Assembly (NCBI GenBank): GCA_034766995.1
Contig: CM068314.1
Coordinates: 15,931,701-15,995,700, forward strand
Direction of reading: 5' to 3'
From: Acanthacorydalis orientalis
Taxonomy: Eukaryota; Arthropoda; Insecta; Megaloptera; Corydalidae
DNA length: 64,000 bases
The notes under the pieces are model-generated. The model searched no databases. It saw nothing but the letters and a program-made list of their open reading frames with translations, and was not told the origin of the DNA. This document shows positions 12,238 to 25,072 of the stretch, piece after piece. The stretch's first letter is position 1, and the number at the start of each line of letters is the position of its first letter. Both the position numbers and the translations under genes were made by a program.

Positions 12238-12240
<3 letters not shown>
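12098..12240 (+). mobile_element. Probable retroelement 3' end (LINE or SINE fossil)
   Basis: A 140-bp GC-rich block that begins and ends abruptly in AT-rich DNA and runs almost directly into a 58-bp TA tract. That is the layout of a 5'-truncated non-LTR retrotransposon or SINE whose 3' tail is a simple repeat. The plus-strand frame from ATG at 12100 reads REPRPSQILTHVVSVLNFIL then DWADQSAELALSHGPDLSLS, weakly like the C-terminal tail of a LINE reverse-transcriptase protein, but I cannot identify a family. The minus strand has a donor-like site (gacatgg then gtaaga) at 12132, so an exon reading is a less likely alternative. Confidence 0.4.

Positions 12241-12298
<58 letters not shown>
12241..12298. 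repeat. (TA)n microsatellite
   Basis: Perfect TA tract of 58 bp, directly 3' of the retroelement-like block. Confidence 0.98.
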
Positions 12299-12300
<2 letters not shown>

Positions 12301-14330
12301 AAGTGAATTAATATTGTATTTTATAACGAATATATTCTTATAAATATTAGAATTTTATTTCGTACGAATGAAGCAAAAAATTCTGTATTATCTGAAATGC
12401 TGAGATGTTCAAGTTATACTCTTAAATTTAACAAATGTATTTTTGTAGTATTATATTTATTATTGTGCTATATAGAATTTATTGAAAGAATATCTTGAAT
12501 AATAGAATTGTATTTTCTATTTTTGTTCAAATCGACTAGTGATGATATTTTTATTGCTACTGATACAATTCAACACTTTAATTCTTTCCACGTATAAACA
12601 TTAAGTTTTAACTTTCGGTTATCATAATATCATATTTTATGTAACAAAACTGTAGCTATTCATAGTGCATTTGCAGTTTTATTTCGACAACACAATTAGA
12701 TTACCATTCAACTTCAAAGTGTAAAATGAAACGGTCAATAAAGCACACAAACAAAATGAAAACGACGCCGGTTGTATAGTAATAGCCTTAAAAGATAAAA
12801 CAGTTCTATTCTCTTAACATCCTATCCGTTCATTCATTTCAAAGAGCATATTATTGTGTTCCTGTGTAAAACCTTTGCAGTCGACATAACACGTTTTAAC
12901 ACTTTTGTGTTTTCAAGTCGTGAGTTGAAGGTTAATAATGCGCCTGTGTGTTAAAATGAAAAAGTTTTCCTTGCCAAGTGGAACACCGTGCGGTAATTGT
13001 ACAGAATTGTGTATATAAAGAGTGAAATATTTTTTTGGCAGAATTTAAACTATAAGGATGTTTTATTTTAATGTTCTGTTAGAATGGCACGCGCAATTTT
13101 TGCAGTTTAGTTGTAAATTTTTTGTGGGCGTACACGTTTTCGTTATGCATGCCTATTTTTAGACAAGGACATTGTGTTCGTTATGTTTTTTTAAATACAG
13201 TAACTTGTGCAGGTGTTTTTATGATAACAATTAATCGATATTATTTTATGTTCAGACATATACGAGTATAGACCTATAGTAAACATATACATAAGTTGTT
13301 ACTTTATGTATCATATAATATATACAAAAAGGAATAAATCCACTCTTCATTGACAATAACGTAAAATTTTAAATATACATAATAAAAATTATTCCACTCC
13401 ATCTCCATGTGAAAAATTTTTTTTAACAGCAGTTAGTGATGTTTTGTCATTAAAAAATTCAAGTAGTATCATGAAAAAATAATTATGTGTAATATATTAA
13501 ATTGCAAATAGAAATTAGACCATACATTTTTTAATTTACGTATTATTTGCAAATATAAAATTTTATATAATATATAATTAATAAATGGCAGTAAATATGA
13601 TTATATATATATATATACTATTTTTATTATTTACGATTTCTTGATTAAAAACTATTATTTCTCAAGAAATAAAACATATCTGCATATTTAACTATATTAA
13701 AATCTAATTTCACCGTAAATTTAAGATTCATTACTAAAAGAGAATAATTAGATTCAGTATTAAAATTATGAAAATATTAATAGAAAAAAACTGTTATACG
13801 ATAAAATAGTATTTATTGTTAGAAAATAAAATTAAAATTTTCACTAGCCTAAATAATAGGAGATTAATACAAATTATTTATAAATTTAAAGTGTTTCTAC
13901 TTTAAATATTATTCCGAGCGTAAAGTTTGTTTTAATTAAGTAGAATAAAACATTATTCTATTTTATAATGAGTCTCTCTTAATCCTCATAGCGACGAATT
14001 CTTCTGATTAGTGTTGTAGTTGACTCAAATAATTTTCATAACAGCGTCGCAAACAAACTTTGATCTTGGTATGAGTATGAGGTGAAACATGGGTTTTCCA
14101 TTATGGAGCAAGTGAACAAAAAAAGAAATGTTATGAAAACACCTTGTATTTCTCAGTGTCAAGAAATGTATAACTCAACATCCAATGTTGAAACTTATGG
14201 TTATACGGCTTCATATATAACACGAACTGTAATGCTAACAATATCAAGTTATTAATTATTTCTAATAAAGTACCTTTTTTCTACAATCATATAAATAATT
14301 AAAACACTTTGGTAACGAAGTATATTCATC

Positions 14331-14352
14331 TATATATATATATATATATTCA

Positions 14353-14412
<60 letters not shown>
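14331..14412. repeat. (TA)n microsatellite, interrupted
   Basis: Two TA runs (about 19 and 58 bp), each preceded by the same ttcatc unit. The short run looks like a local duplication of the border of the long one. Confidence 0.97.
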
Positions 14413-14415
<3 letters not shown>

Positions 14416-14985
14416 CTATTAACGTATTCTATTTGTAAAAACTACGAATAATATGAAAGAAATATCTCAATCCTGTACTATTTAATGATAAAAATAGATT
14501 TTTTATGATTAAAAAAATAAATGAATTACTGATGACAATAATAATAAATAGAATATATATATTATAACAGAAATCGTTTAGTTAAAAAGAAAACTATGAT
14601 TTGTATTTCTTCGAAGTAGTAAATTACCTAAATGATATTTGGTTGAAATTTTCGCATCCATCGCTTTTCTCAAATAAATACATATTTTTCAGTTTTCTTC
14701 TATTTGTTCCTTTATGATTTGACGTTTCAATCATTGTCATATGATGTTATTCAGATTGAAGTGGATGAAAATACGCGTATATGTATATTTTGATTACGAG
14801 GCATCATTTTATTACTTGTTTTTATGGGTTACTTTATATGATTTATGTCCAAAATATCGATTTTTAACCATGACATACATACACTCTTATAGTTGTTAAC
14901 ATAGAGACAATATAACACTTGAAATATTTTAAATAATTTAGTATAAATTTTGTACTTAAAATATTATATAAAAATTAGTTATAAC

Positions 14986-14988
<3 letters not shown>

Positions 14989-15028
<40 letters not shown>
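14989..15028. repeat. (TA)n microsatellite
   Basis: Perfect TA tract of about 40 bp. Confidence 0.98.
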
Positions 15029-15031
<3 letters not shown>

Positions 15032-17753
15032 AAATAAGTTGATAATTATTCTTATTGTAAAATTATTTTATTCAAATTAGCCCAGATATGCCAACCTTTG
15101 AAATTTGAAGGTTATATCGGGTAATAAAAAAAAATTGAATTTTGTATTTAAAACATTATCTAAAAACATTTTTCACTTTTCTTACATAGTGAAGAACGAA
15201 GATCTCTTGTTTATCTTTTACTGTACTATGAGTGTTAGATAGACATATTTTCCGTTATTGATATTGAATATTTTGCTCATCACCTTTTTTGCTTTTTTGT
15301 TAATATAATATTTTTTATAAGAATAATTTTGAGTGAATGCACGTGTTTCGATGGTTATCAGTTTGATATGTCTTTAAATATAAAACTAACTTATTTCTAA
15401 CTTTAAAATAAATTTATTAACTATGTTTAATTAAAATAAATTAATTAAAAATGTTTTGGTTATCTTACTATTTTGAAATCGTGAATTTTTTTTATCTTTT
15501 ACCACTAGTTTTGATCTTTAGATAGATTTAGATAAGAATTATTTATAATAAATTAAAGATGGTGCACATGCTGAATTCAACCCTAATAGACAAAAAGTCA
15601 TTATTCAAAGGGGCTTAAGACAAACAACACGATACATTACTAATTCACACAATAAAAATTACTGTTTTGGTTAAACAATGGTTATTTTTTTAGATGATTA
15701 TTATATATTATTTTAATGCTCGAAAATATAAAATAATGAAGGAATCTATACAAAAAAAAAACATTCTATATTCTGAAGAATGTTTGTTACATATATTTTG
15801 TGGACGTAAATATTATGTCACAAAATAGAACAAATACTAACAATAATATGTACACTATTCAATGTAGGTTTTGAATAATGACATTAATTGCTTTTAGATG
15901 GATATTGATATGTTCTGTGTGACTCATTTCCGTTTTTAATTTGTTAACCATATCGAGCATTACATTACTAATTAACCTAAAAAAAGCAGGACTATATTAA
16001 AACACTAGCAATGCAATATGTCCAATTTCAACTAGATATGAAAAATAGTTAATTGTTGTAATAAAATTTCATACAGTGCATATGAATCTAATGAAATCTT
16101 GCTGTGCCATCAAAAAAAGCACAATGATGGTCATCTACGTACAGTGGAAACAAAAGCATTGTGTATTTATAGCTCGTGGATGATGAAAATGTAGATTGTG
16201 TAACTGAATGCCCATGAACTGTGCAATAAATTATCAGATTAATCTATCGACAGATGATTCCAGAGACAATCCTGTTAATTACTCAAACTTTGTGAATATT
16301 TTTGTATTCACTGACGACGTTTTTCATCCGTCCGTGTCAATGGAAAATAATCGTTTAAAGTTAGCTATTATATTCTTTGATTAAAAATTTTGAATATCGA
16401 ATATAGACAATTTGAAATGAAGGCTATTGGTAATATCGTATATAGACAATAATAAAGTGAACAGTTTCAATAAGTCAGTATAAAGTATAGTACTTTATAG
16501 GATGACAAGTGGCTTAAATGGTGAATTATTTTAATTCAGTGTAATAAAATAAATTACTTATCTGCTATTGTTTCGAATACAATCAGTTCTTATGCATATT
16601 TTAACACCGTTTTTATATTCATAGAATACTGAAAAATATCGTAAAAAAAATTTGAATAATGCTATCATTTTTTTAAGTAAATTTTATTGGAAGTAAAATA
16701 TTTTGTTAGTATTTATTTTATGTTCATTTTATTCAATTGCTCATCAATATTTGATTATATTAATTTTTTCTGTTCGTCTTATGTAAATTTCGAGTATTTA
16801 CCTACTTTTTGTGAAAATTTAATTAAATTTATAATAGAATAATAAAAAGTAAATATTTCTGGTTTGTTTATTTTCTATAATGTAATAAACATTTCACTTT
16901 TGTAGATAAGAAATGTAACGAACTATGTAATATAAACTAAATTAAAATAGAACAGTTTATTTATTTTAAACCGACCTTTTTATATGTCGTATAGTTTCGT
17001 ATTTATTTTTGAGATAAGCAAAATGTTAAATATTTTATACCTGTTTCTTCATCCACTAAAGAAAAGTCTCTAGGCAGATATATACAGTAGAACGAGTTAC
17101 AGAAGAAATATATTGTATCCATTGTTTTCATGCTCTGATTTCATTTTCAGTTCATGAACTACGTATTTTATAACATTGTATAATGTAAAATATAAAAAAG
17201 AGAGGCTTTTTTTAATATTTTTCATGAAGTATTAAAGTAACTGTATTTTACTTTCAATTTCATTTGTTTAGTTGGTTTATATATAACTGAATGTAATTTA
17301 TTATAAGAAACATGTCAATCCTAAAATTAATTTTAAGTATATGTTTTATAAAAATTAAAATATTGAGAAATAATATAAATTTAAATAAAAAATGTAAGTA
17401 AATAAAAATAGATTCTATTTAAAAATGAATGAACAACTTTAATTGAACAAATGAAAAGAATTTATAAAATAAAATCTATTTTTGATAGTTTTTAAATGAA
17501 GTTTATAATGAATAACAAATACATTTATTATTTTTTAAAACCATTTCTTTCACTTAATTATATAAAATAAAAGAATTAAAGTATTTATATTTCAAATTAT
17601 ATTATTTTAATATTTTTGTTACAATTTATTTCATAAAAATATTAATTGTATTTATAGGTATTTGTAATTTTTATACGAATTCTTTAATTATTCTGACATG
17701 ATGACATATACAGATATATTCGTATGTTTGAAATATTTTGATACGTATGAATG

Positions 17754-17756
<3 letters not shown>

Positions 17757-17791
<35 letters not shown>
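17757..17791. repeat. (TA)n microsatellite
   Basis: Perfect TA tract of about 35 bp. Confidence 0.98.
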
Positions 17792-17793
<2 letters not shown>

Positions 17794-18257
17794 CTTTTAA
17801 TTTTTGAAAAAAATGTTTGATTTATAGTTGCGTTTATTTCATCCGGAAAAATGTCCCCATGTAATGAATAATTAAACTGAAAATTAATGGAGTCTAAAGA
17901 AAATTTAAGCAAAGAAAACTTTGTTAATAAATACAAGGTAAAGAATTTTAAGTGTTTAGTTATAGAAGTTAAATTAAGAGCAGAGAAAATGAAGAAAAAT
18001 TAAGTTATTTTGTAATAAACCAATAACACTATAACACAATGGAACTATGGCTAAATAATTATTATAGATTTTAGACCAATAGTATAAAAATTGTTGGAAA
18101 CATAGTTTTAGTTTGTAGTTAGTTGAAAAATCAATTGGAGTAATAAATTTTCTTTTTCATAAATGAATTTTTCAGTCACCATACAAACTATAACATTTTT
18201 TGTCTGACCAAAAATGTTCAGTAATTAATAATTTTTGCTCCTTATTTATCCAATTTT

Positions 18258-18332
18258 CGATGGTGATACCATCGTCCTCAAAGAAATAAGGTACAGAAAA
18301 ATCTGTACAAAAATCAGATTTACCTGTACCTT
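18258..18332. repeat. Two adjacent inverted repeats
   Basis: At 18258-18274 a perfect 7-bp stem (cgatggt/accatcg) with a 3-nt loop. At 18288-18332 an 18-nt arm (begins aaggtacag, ends aatctg) faces an arm that matches its complement at about 16 of 18 positions across a 9-nt loop. A cagatca/tgatctg stem follows near 18380. No element is recognised. Confidence 0.6.
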
Positions 18333-18621
18333 AACGCTAATCTAATAAATCATTCTTCAAATATGACCAAATTTGATCAGATCAGGATTGATCTGACAAG
18401 AAGTGAGTAAGCTTAATTAGATCTGACTAACTTGAATTACTGACAATATAAATGTGAAAATGATATTATCGAAAAATTGCATTTCCTAAGAAGGAATTTT
18501 CAGCTATGATGGTTTACGAATTAATGAGTCAATTTTTAAAAAGGACATTCAATGTAATATTTTTGTTGACAATTTAATATTTATAATTTTAACTCTTTTA
18601 ATTATCTAATATGTTACTTTA

Positions 18622-18626
18622 AATAT

Positions 18627-18682
<56 letters not shown>
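18622..18682. repeat. (TA)n microsatellite
   Basis: TA tract of about 60 bp with one aa phase break. Confidence 0.97.
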
Positions 18683-18683
<1 letters not shown>

Positions 18684-19697
18684 CTATTGAATAAATGAGC
18701 ATAATTAAATAATGTGAATAAATATTATAAATTCTATAAAATTAAATGAAATTTTCATTATATGTCTCTTTGATTATTGGATAATGAATGATATACATGC
18801 TGTTAAAATACTACAATAAATGATCTATTTATTATTTCAAACTGTATATTAACATTTTAATATATACAGTTCTAAATAAAACCATCAGTCAATATTTTTG
18901 TGATAATTGTAAAACTTGTTATTTACAGATTAGTTAATGATCTCATTTAAATTATGGAAAGACTATTTCAGGATTTGTTAGAAGATAAAAAAATATTACA
19001 CTACATTTACAGCCACGTGTACAGAAACATATTTAATAGTGTAAATATTATACTTTTTATCAATTTTATTTCATAATTGCTATAAATGATAATGCATATA
19101 TTTTTTATTTGTACACCAAAGTAAATTTACTCGACGACATATTGACATATGTGCGATAGCATTTAGAAAATTGTTTTCATATTTTATATTTACAATAAAT
19201 AACATGTATTCGTATATTTGCTACATGTATAAGTCTGTTTACTTATATTACATATTTCGTTTTTACGTCTTTCATGTTAGCACGACATTGACGTGATTCA
19301 CTTATTTAAATTCCATTGTCATCGTATATTTTAATATTATGTATATTTTAATCTTGTTCTCGACAATATAAGACGGAGATATTTTATCATGTGGAATTTC
19401 TAATTTATGTACGTTTTATTTCTGGAGGTACTATATATGTAAAAATTTAAAATTTATTTTTGTTCGAAATGAGTAACGTGAAGATATATGTAATAATTAT
19501 TTATATTCTATAACAAGGACAGTATAATTTTACTGACAACGATTAAAAAAAGAAAACAAATATACGAAAAACGAATGCTTATTTCAGTACTCAGTTATTG
19601 TTCGTATTTTTAGCAGATTTTATTTCCTCCTTCTCAGTTACAAGTAGAATAAAACTGATATAAAATAAACTGTGGGATTAAATAACAATCATATTTA

Positions 19698-19701
<4 letters not shown>

Positions 19702-19738
<37 letters not shown>
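19702..19738. repeat. (TA)n microsatellite
   Basis: Perfect TA tract of about 37 bp. Confidence 0.98.
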
Positions 19739-19740
<2 letters not shown>

Positions 19741-20550
19741 TATGTATGTAAAGGAATCATGTAAAAATTATGGTATTACTGAGAAATTCCGAAACAAAGT
19801 TAAAAAGAACTCAGAAAAAGTCTATGTATTTTTTATTAATGTTTTAAAAAATATTTGTGAAATTTTTCGTACTTTTTTTATGTTCATAATTTTATATTCA
19901 TTAATTAAAAATGTTCAAAATAATATTGGAATTTTTGTATATAAAATAAATAAAATGTTTACATGCGTTGAATGTGTTTTTCATGAATTGGCTTATGGTT
20001 TATATTTTTTTATATAACATATTTTTAATGGTCGGAATTGTGTATATATATATGTATAAAAAAACAAATTATATTTAAATGACTGAGAAAAAATATATCA
20101 GAGCTGCCAGATTTATAAGTCAAAAATATTTTGTTTTTATTTACGTTCTAAAAAAATAAATAGTATTGCTAAAAGTATCCTTGAGGTTTCACGACGCCTT
20201 ATAAAATTTGAATAGATGGTATTGTGATTAATTTATCTAAAAATGATGACGTTAAATATTATATAAATTGATTTTAAAAATAAATAAATCATATTCGTTT
20301 TTTTCATAAAATTTAAAAATATTGCAAATAAAAAACATTTAAAATTAATAAATTATAAATGTAAGGTAGATATGAGTTCAAAGATATAAAAAGAGAAAAC
20401 TGTTTTAAAAGTCTTTCGATTAAGATCTTTCATCTTTCCTTTCTTAGAAACATCCAGGTATCGTTTCCGTTTGTACGGATGTAAATTTCTAGAAAAAAAG
20501 ACTATAGATAATATCAATATTTATCTGTCGTCTTAACATGTCTACTCATC

Positions 20551-20981
20551 ACATGTAATTGTTTTGTAGAACAGAGTTCAATCAACGTACACAAAATGTC
20601 ACAAATATATTAAATTCACTGTTATATGTACATCTACAGCAAAACAGTTTGAAGTTCAAAGTGAGACAAATTACTAGTCAATTGAATCAAATTATTGTGA
20701 GCCCCCGTCTCGATAAACATGTCTGTTGGATGACGCCATTGAGACTGTTGACTAAATGGGCAAAGCCAGCAATCCATATTTCCGGTGATGCAAAATAACT
20801 TACATGAATGCTTTGACACATTTCGATTGTTCTTTATCCAGAATTATACCATGTGTACTGATATAAAACTCGTTTGATGAAAACATGATTCAGTTCACTT
20901 AGATGTCTGGTCGTCTGTTTACTGATGGCAGATGTTCCAATAACGATTTCAATCAAATGATTCGTGTTATCTCTTCAGTTT

Positions 20982-20983
<2 letters not shown>
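20551..20983. other. GC-richer unexplained segment
   Basis: About 400 bp with clearly more G and C than its flanks and overlapping short frames on both strands (79 and 61 codons, neither recognised). On the minus strand a donor consensus (cattcat then gtaagt) at 20803 closes a 54-nt segment, 20804-20857, that follows a weak acceptor and is open in one frame (THGIILDKEQSKCVKAF). Old transposon debris, a conserved noncoding element or a small exon are all possible. Confidence 0.3.
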
Positions 20984-21051
<68 letters not shown>

Positions 21052-21058
21052 ATATATA
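20984..21058. repeat. compound (TA)n(GT)n microsatellite
   Basis: About 57 bp of TA, about five GT units, then a short TA run. Confidence 0.98.
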
Positions 21059-21305
21059 AAGAGAAATAGAAAAATGAGAGAGAATCAGAAAAAAGTATTT
21101 TACTAATGTATTTTTAATTTTTTAATCATATAAGTTACATTATAATATTAAACTTCTATATATTTGGAAATTATGGTGGAATTTACTTATCATAATTTGA
21201 AAATTATATCTATTTTTCTACTTTTATTATTCAATTTCATTATTCTTTCATATTGTTATTAATAATTCGATCTAGTTAAAAACCATATGTGTGAAAATTT
21301 ATTTG

Positions 21306-21326
21306 TATATATATATATATATATAT
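21306..21326. repeat. (TA)n microsatellite
   Basis: Short TA tract of about 21 bp. Confidence 0.95.
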
Positions 21327-24300
21327 GACAATAGAGTAGTACAAACAATAAAGATATCAATTAAAGTAATGTATAGTTTTATTTCTATAATAAGTTTATT
21401 TTGTTTGCATTTTTTTTATGAAAATTAGAAATAAAATAATAATCATTGAAAATTAGAAATTATTTCGAAAAACATTTCCTTTTTTTGCTAGAACCGATAA
21501 AAGTGTATTTTTTTTTATTACTGGTAAAAAAGAACTGTGCAAGTAAGTTTGAGTAGATTCAAATATTAGTATTTATTTAGCTGATCTCTTAATTTTGCGT
21601 GAATTTTTTCCTTAAGTCAGTTTGCAAATAAGGTTCATTAAAAATAGATGTGTTTATGTAAGAAATCAATGTTTTTTCTCGTGCAAAACCAAATAAAAAA
21701 TGTTTACGGAGAAGACGTAATGAACGTAGTTTATTATTCTCTCTGGACAGATTCAGATTTTTTTTAATAATCTTTCTTAAAATAAATCTTTTCTTAAATT
21801 CTAGCTTTTAGCCAAAAGAAAATAATATTTTACAAGGTGACAAATGGATTAAGAAGTGAAATTTAACATGTGGAAGTGTTATTATTGCTACTATTTCTTC
21901 CTTAAGAAACTTATTAAAAAGTTTGATAAATATTATGTTAAATTTTAAAAAATAAAACATCTAATTGTCATTTCCACACACTAAAATACAATACGCACAA
22001 TCAAATATTTGATTTTCATTTTATTGAAGAAAAGTCTATTATTTATTAAAATTAAACTGTTTATCAGAAATTAACAAAAATGAGGTTAAGGTGCAAATAA
22101 AATATCCTGATTGCATTGGTTTTTATTTTTTCCACTAGATAGTATAACTAGTTTTAGATTTCTTAATTAAAAATGAACAAAAAAAATTAATGTGATTCAT
22201 AATAAATATTTTTAATATAGCAGTAATACAATATATAATATTTTTAATATAAAGTTTATAAAAATTAACAACAAAATACAATATTAAAATGTGTAAGAAT
22301 TTTTTTACTCTAAAGTTTTCGTGAATACAATATTTTAAATAATTTTTTTATCAGTTTTACACTGAAATCGTATACCCTTTCGTTGACACCGTGAAAGAGC
22401 TCTACATACATGTGACTGGTGTTAACTAATCAGAACAGAGACAATACGATATCCGTCAAACAAACATTGATGATCAGGAATGGAAATGGTTAACATGTTA
22501 ACTGTAGAGTGTAGAGTGTAACGGGGAGAGAGGCGTTGCGAGGAGGTGGTGTGTACATAAAAAAAAATTTGTTTTATGGAAATTTTAGAAAAGAATTTTT
22601 TTTTATATATAGAAAGATAATATCATTATATCTGCATGCTATTAGATAAAGAATACATTTATAAATAATACTATATATATATATATACGTATGTATGTAT
22701 GTATGATTTATAAAGTTCATGGACTTTAAAACGTAGTAAAATTTAATAGTAGTACACCTGTTCTGTGCACCATTACTTACATTTACACTTTGTCGTATAA
22801 TTGGCTCATTTTCAAGCAGAATGCAATCAATGCACAAAAAATTATTTGGATCCGTTACAAGTTCGCATTTGTACGATTAAAATACTTATAAATAACTCTT
22901 TGTTATTTTTATATGTTTATATTATTTTATTTATAGCCGTACAATGTTAAGTTGTATTTTAATGTTTGTTAAACCTATTATTACTTGCTTGTACCGTTGA
23001 TAATTAACTATTTTACCTTCTATTTTTCTTTCTTTTTATATTATTTGTAATGTAGATACGATATAGAATTAAATGTTTATGTAAAGAATTATTCTAGTTT
23101 TAAATTCGTATCTCAATTACCAATTATTTAAAAATGCATTTTATAAATTCCTGAATTAATCAAGACTTCTTTCTAAATTCTTATTATGGAAGAAAATTGA
23201 AATAAAACAGTCCCTTAAATTAACTAGTAAAAAAATCTATTAAGCATATTATCTGAGTTTTTCATTAGTACAGATAATCATTTTTTCAAATGGATTGTTT
23301 TAGCTTACTAAGTAGTTTAGTTTTAAATTATCTTGTTAATTTATAAGTAAATATTAAATTTAATGTACATAAAAGTCAATTATAAATAAAATCAAAAAAG
23401 CCAAATAAATTTTCAAAGGTAATTACTTTTTAATTCCTCAATTTTCAAATTATAATTTTACTGTTTTTTAAAAAAAAAAAAAATAAGTGTAAAATAAAAA
23501 ATCTAGTATGAGATTTTTTTAAATGTAAAAAAATATTTAGGTGTTTTTTGAGAGTAGATTTTTACTTTTAGTTCTTTTTTTTTCTTAGGAAATAAATGAA
23601 ATGATATTAATAATTTCTTTTAAAAATGTTTAAACTTGAAATTTAAATAATCGGTTGAAAAGAATTCAGTTTTCTTTTGTTTATTTAATGAAAATAATGT
23701 ATAAGACCTTATGCTTTTTATCTGATGAATAACTGGATTTAATTTAGAATTGAGTTTTATATCTGAATAGTAATAAAAAAAGGAACATAAATAATAAAGG
23801 AACAAATCTTAAATTGTTACTTTTCAAAAAAAATATATAGTGTTGGTAATTTTTTTTTACAAAATATATTTTTATGCATATGATTTTTATTGCTACACAT
23901 TACAATATTATTTCTAACCTCTAAAATTTAATTTTTTTGTTGGCTATATTACCAGTTAGCTCCTGTTTCTTCTACAATTTTCCTCATTTCAGAAATTCAG
24001 GATAGTTAGTCTACTTTTTGCTATTTTAATGACATACATACAAACTGTATAAAATAATATTTTTTTGGTCGTACTTAAAAAAATCCAAATTACTTCAGAA
24101 CTCTTTGTATCCAATCAGTTATCTTTCAGGAAGTAATTATTGAACTGCACATTTTTATTTTTTTAATATAAGTACACATTTTCATAATAAGTTTTATAAC
24201 TGTTTTCTATTTAATCAATACGTTTTAAAATTGAAATTACTTTTTATGATGTAGTTGTAAAACAGTAATCTTTGTTTAATAAAGAAAATGATTTATATTT

Positions 24301-24769
24301 ATGTATTTTGGTTTTATACAGAACAATAACGTACTTGTTTTTATTATTTTTGCATCTCATATATAAATATGTTTCATTGAAGTAATATATTTTTATATTC
24401 TATGTATATAGATTTTTTTATTACTTTTGATGAATCATATAATTTCATATCTATTTTAAGACAGTTTATAATAAGGGTTACTGAATGTTATCATCGAATC
24501 CAAGATGTTTTTCTTATTATTATTTACATACACGCCAATTTCTTTCCGGAGAAATTTTTGCAGACCTATAAAATTAACGTTACGGAATCTTTGAAGCCGT
24601 GCACAATAAAATATTAATTCTTGTACATGGAAGAATTCTCTAACGGCCGTCCGTACCGTCATTCCTGAAAATTAACCCAAATTTTATTTGTTTATGTGAC
24701 CGTTTGGCTGCACAGCACATAAATTTGTTTTCACATTTATGGTTGTATGCTGTAGACATTCCAATTGTC
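21327..24769. other. AT-rich non-coding DNA
   Basis: No gene is supported. At 21492-21542 a strong pyrimidine-tract acceptor (ttcctttttttgctag) and a gtaagt donor enclose 51 nt. At 22370-22560 a GC-richer patch contains three near-tandem gtagagt-like units and purine-rich gggagagagg sequence. The frames at 22574-22837 and 24402-24662 are AT-rich with no recognised motif. Confidence 0.55.
22672..22705. repeat. (TA)n with GTAT repeats
   Basis: Short TA run followed by about four gtat tetranucleotides. Confidence 0.95.
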
Positions 24770-24777
24770 TATAAATA
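24770..24777 (+). promoter_or_regulatory. Candidate TATA box
   Basis: A tataaata core, in a patch that is GC-richer than its surroundings. A start site about 30 bp downstream would fall near 24800. No clear insect initiator is seen, so this rests on motif and context only. Confidence 0.25.
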
Positions 24778-24799
24778 CTATTTTATGCAGTAGTAAACA

Positions 24800-24912
24800 A
24801 CTCGCAGCTCGCATTGCTTGATCGAATGAGTTTCTTTTAATCATTTGCATGTTTACAAGACATGTGTTCGCTTCTACGGTGACGTAATTGTTGTGTGGTC
24901 ATTTAATGTTCG
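24800..24912 (+). other. Candidate noncoding first exon
   Basis: Starts about 30 bp below the candidate TATA box and ends at a near-consensus 5' splice site (ttcg then gtgagt at 24913). The segment is GC-richer than its flanks. It contains only a four-codon ATG frame (ATG to TAA near 24826), so it would be 5' UTR or a noncoding RNA. No partner acceptor was identified. Confidence 0.22.
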
Positions 24913-24993
24913 GTGAGTAATTTAAAAATAAATAAATGCATTTATCATGAAAGTATTTTTAGATTAATATGGATCAGTTGTACACATAAATGG

Positions 24994-24994
<1 letters not shown>

Positions 24995-25039
<45 letters not shown>

Positions 25040-25072
25040 TTATATTTATATAATATATATATATATATATAT
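24995..25072. repeat. (TA)n microsatellite, two runs
   Basis: Runs of about 41 and 21 bp separated by an AT-only spacer. Confidence 0.97.

Larger units (their letters stand above)
12299..20550. other. AT-rich non-coding DNA with TA tracts
   Basis: No gene is supported. Slightly GC-richer patches at 12720-13010 and 16080-16340 carry no recognised motif or long frame. The 91-codon plus frame at 19742-20017 begins just after a TA tract, is rich in Phe, Ile and Lys, and resembles nothing known. Confidence 0.6.
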
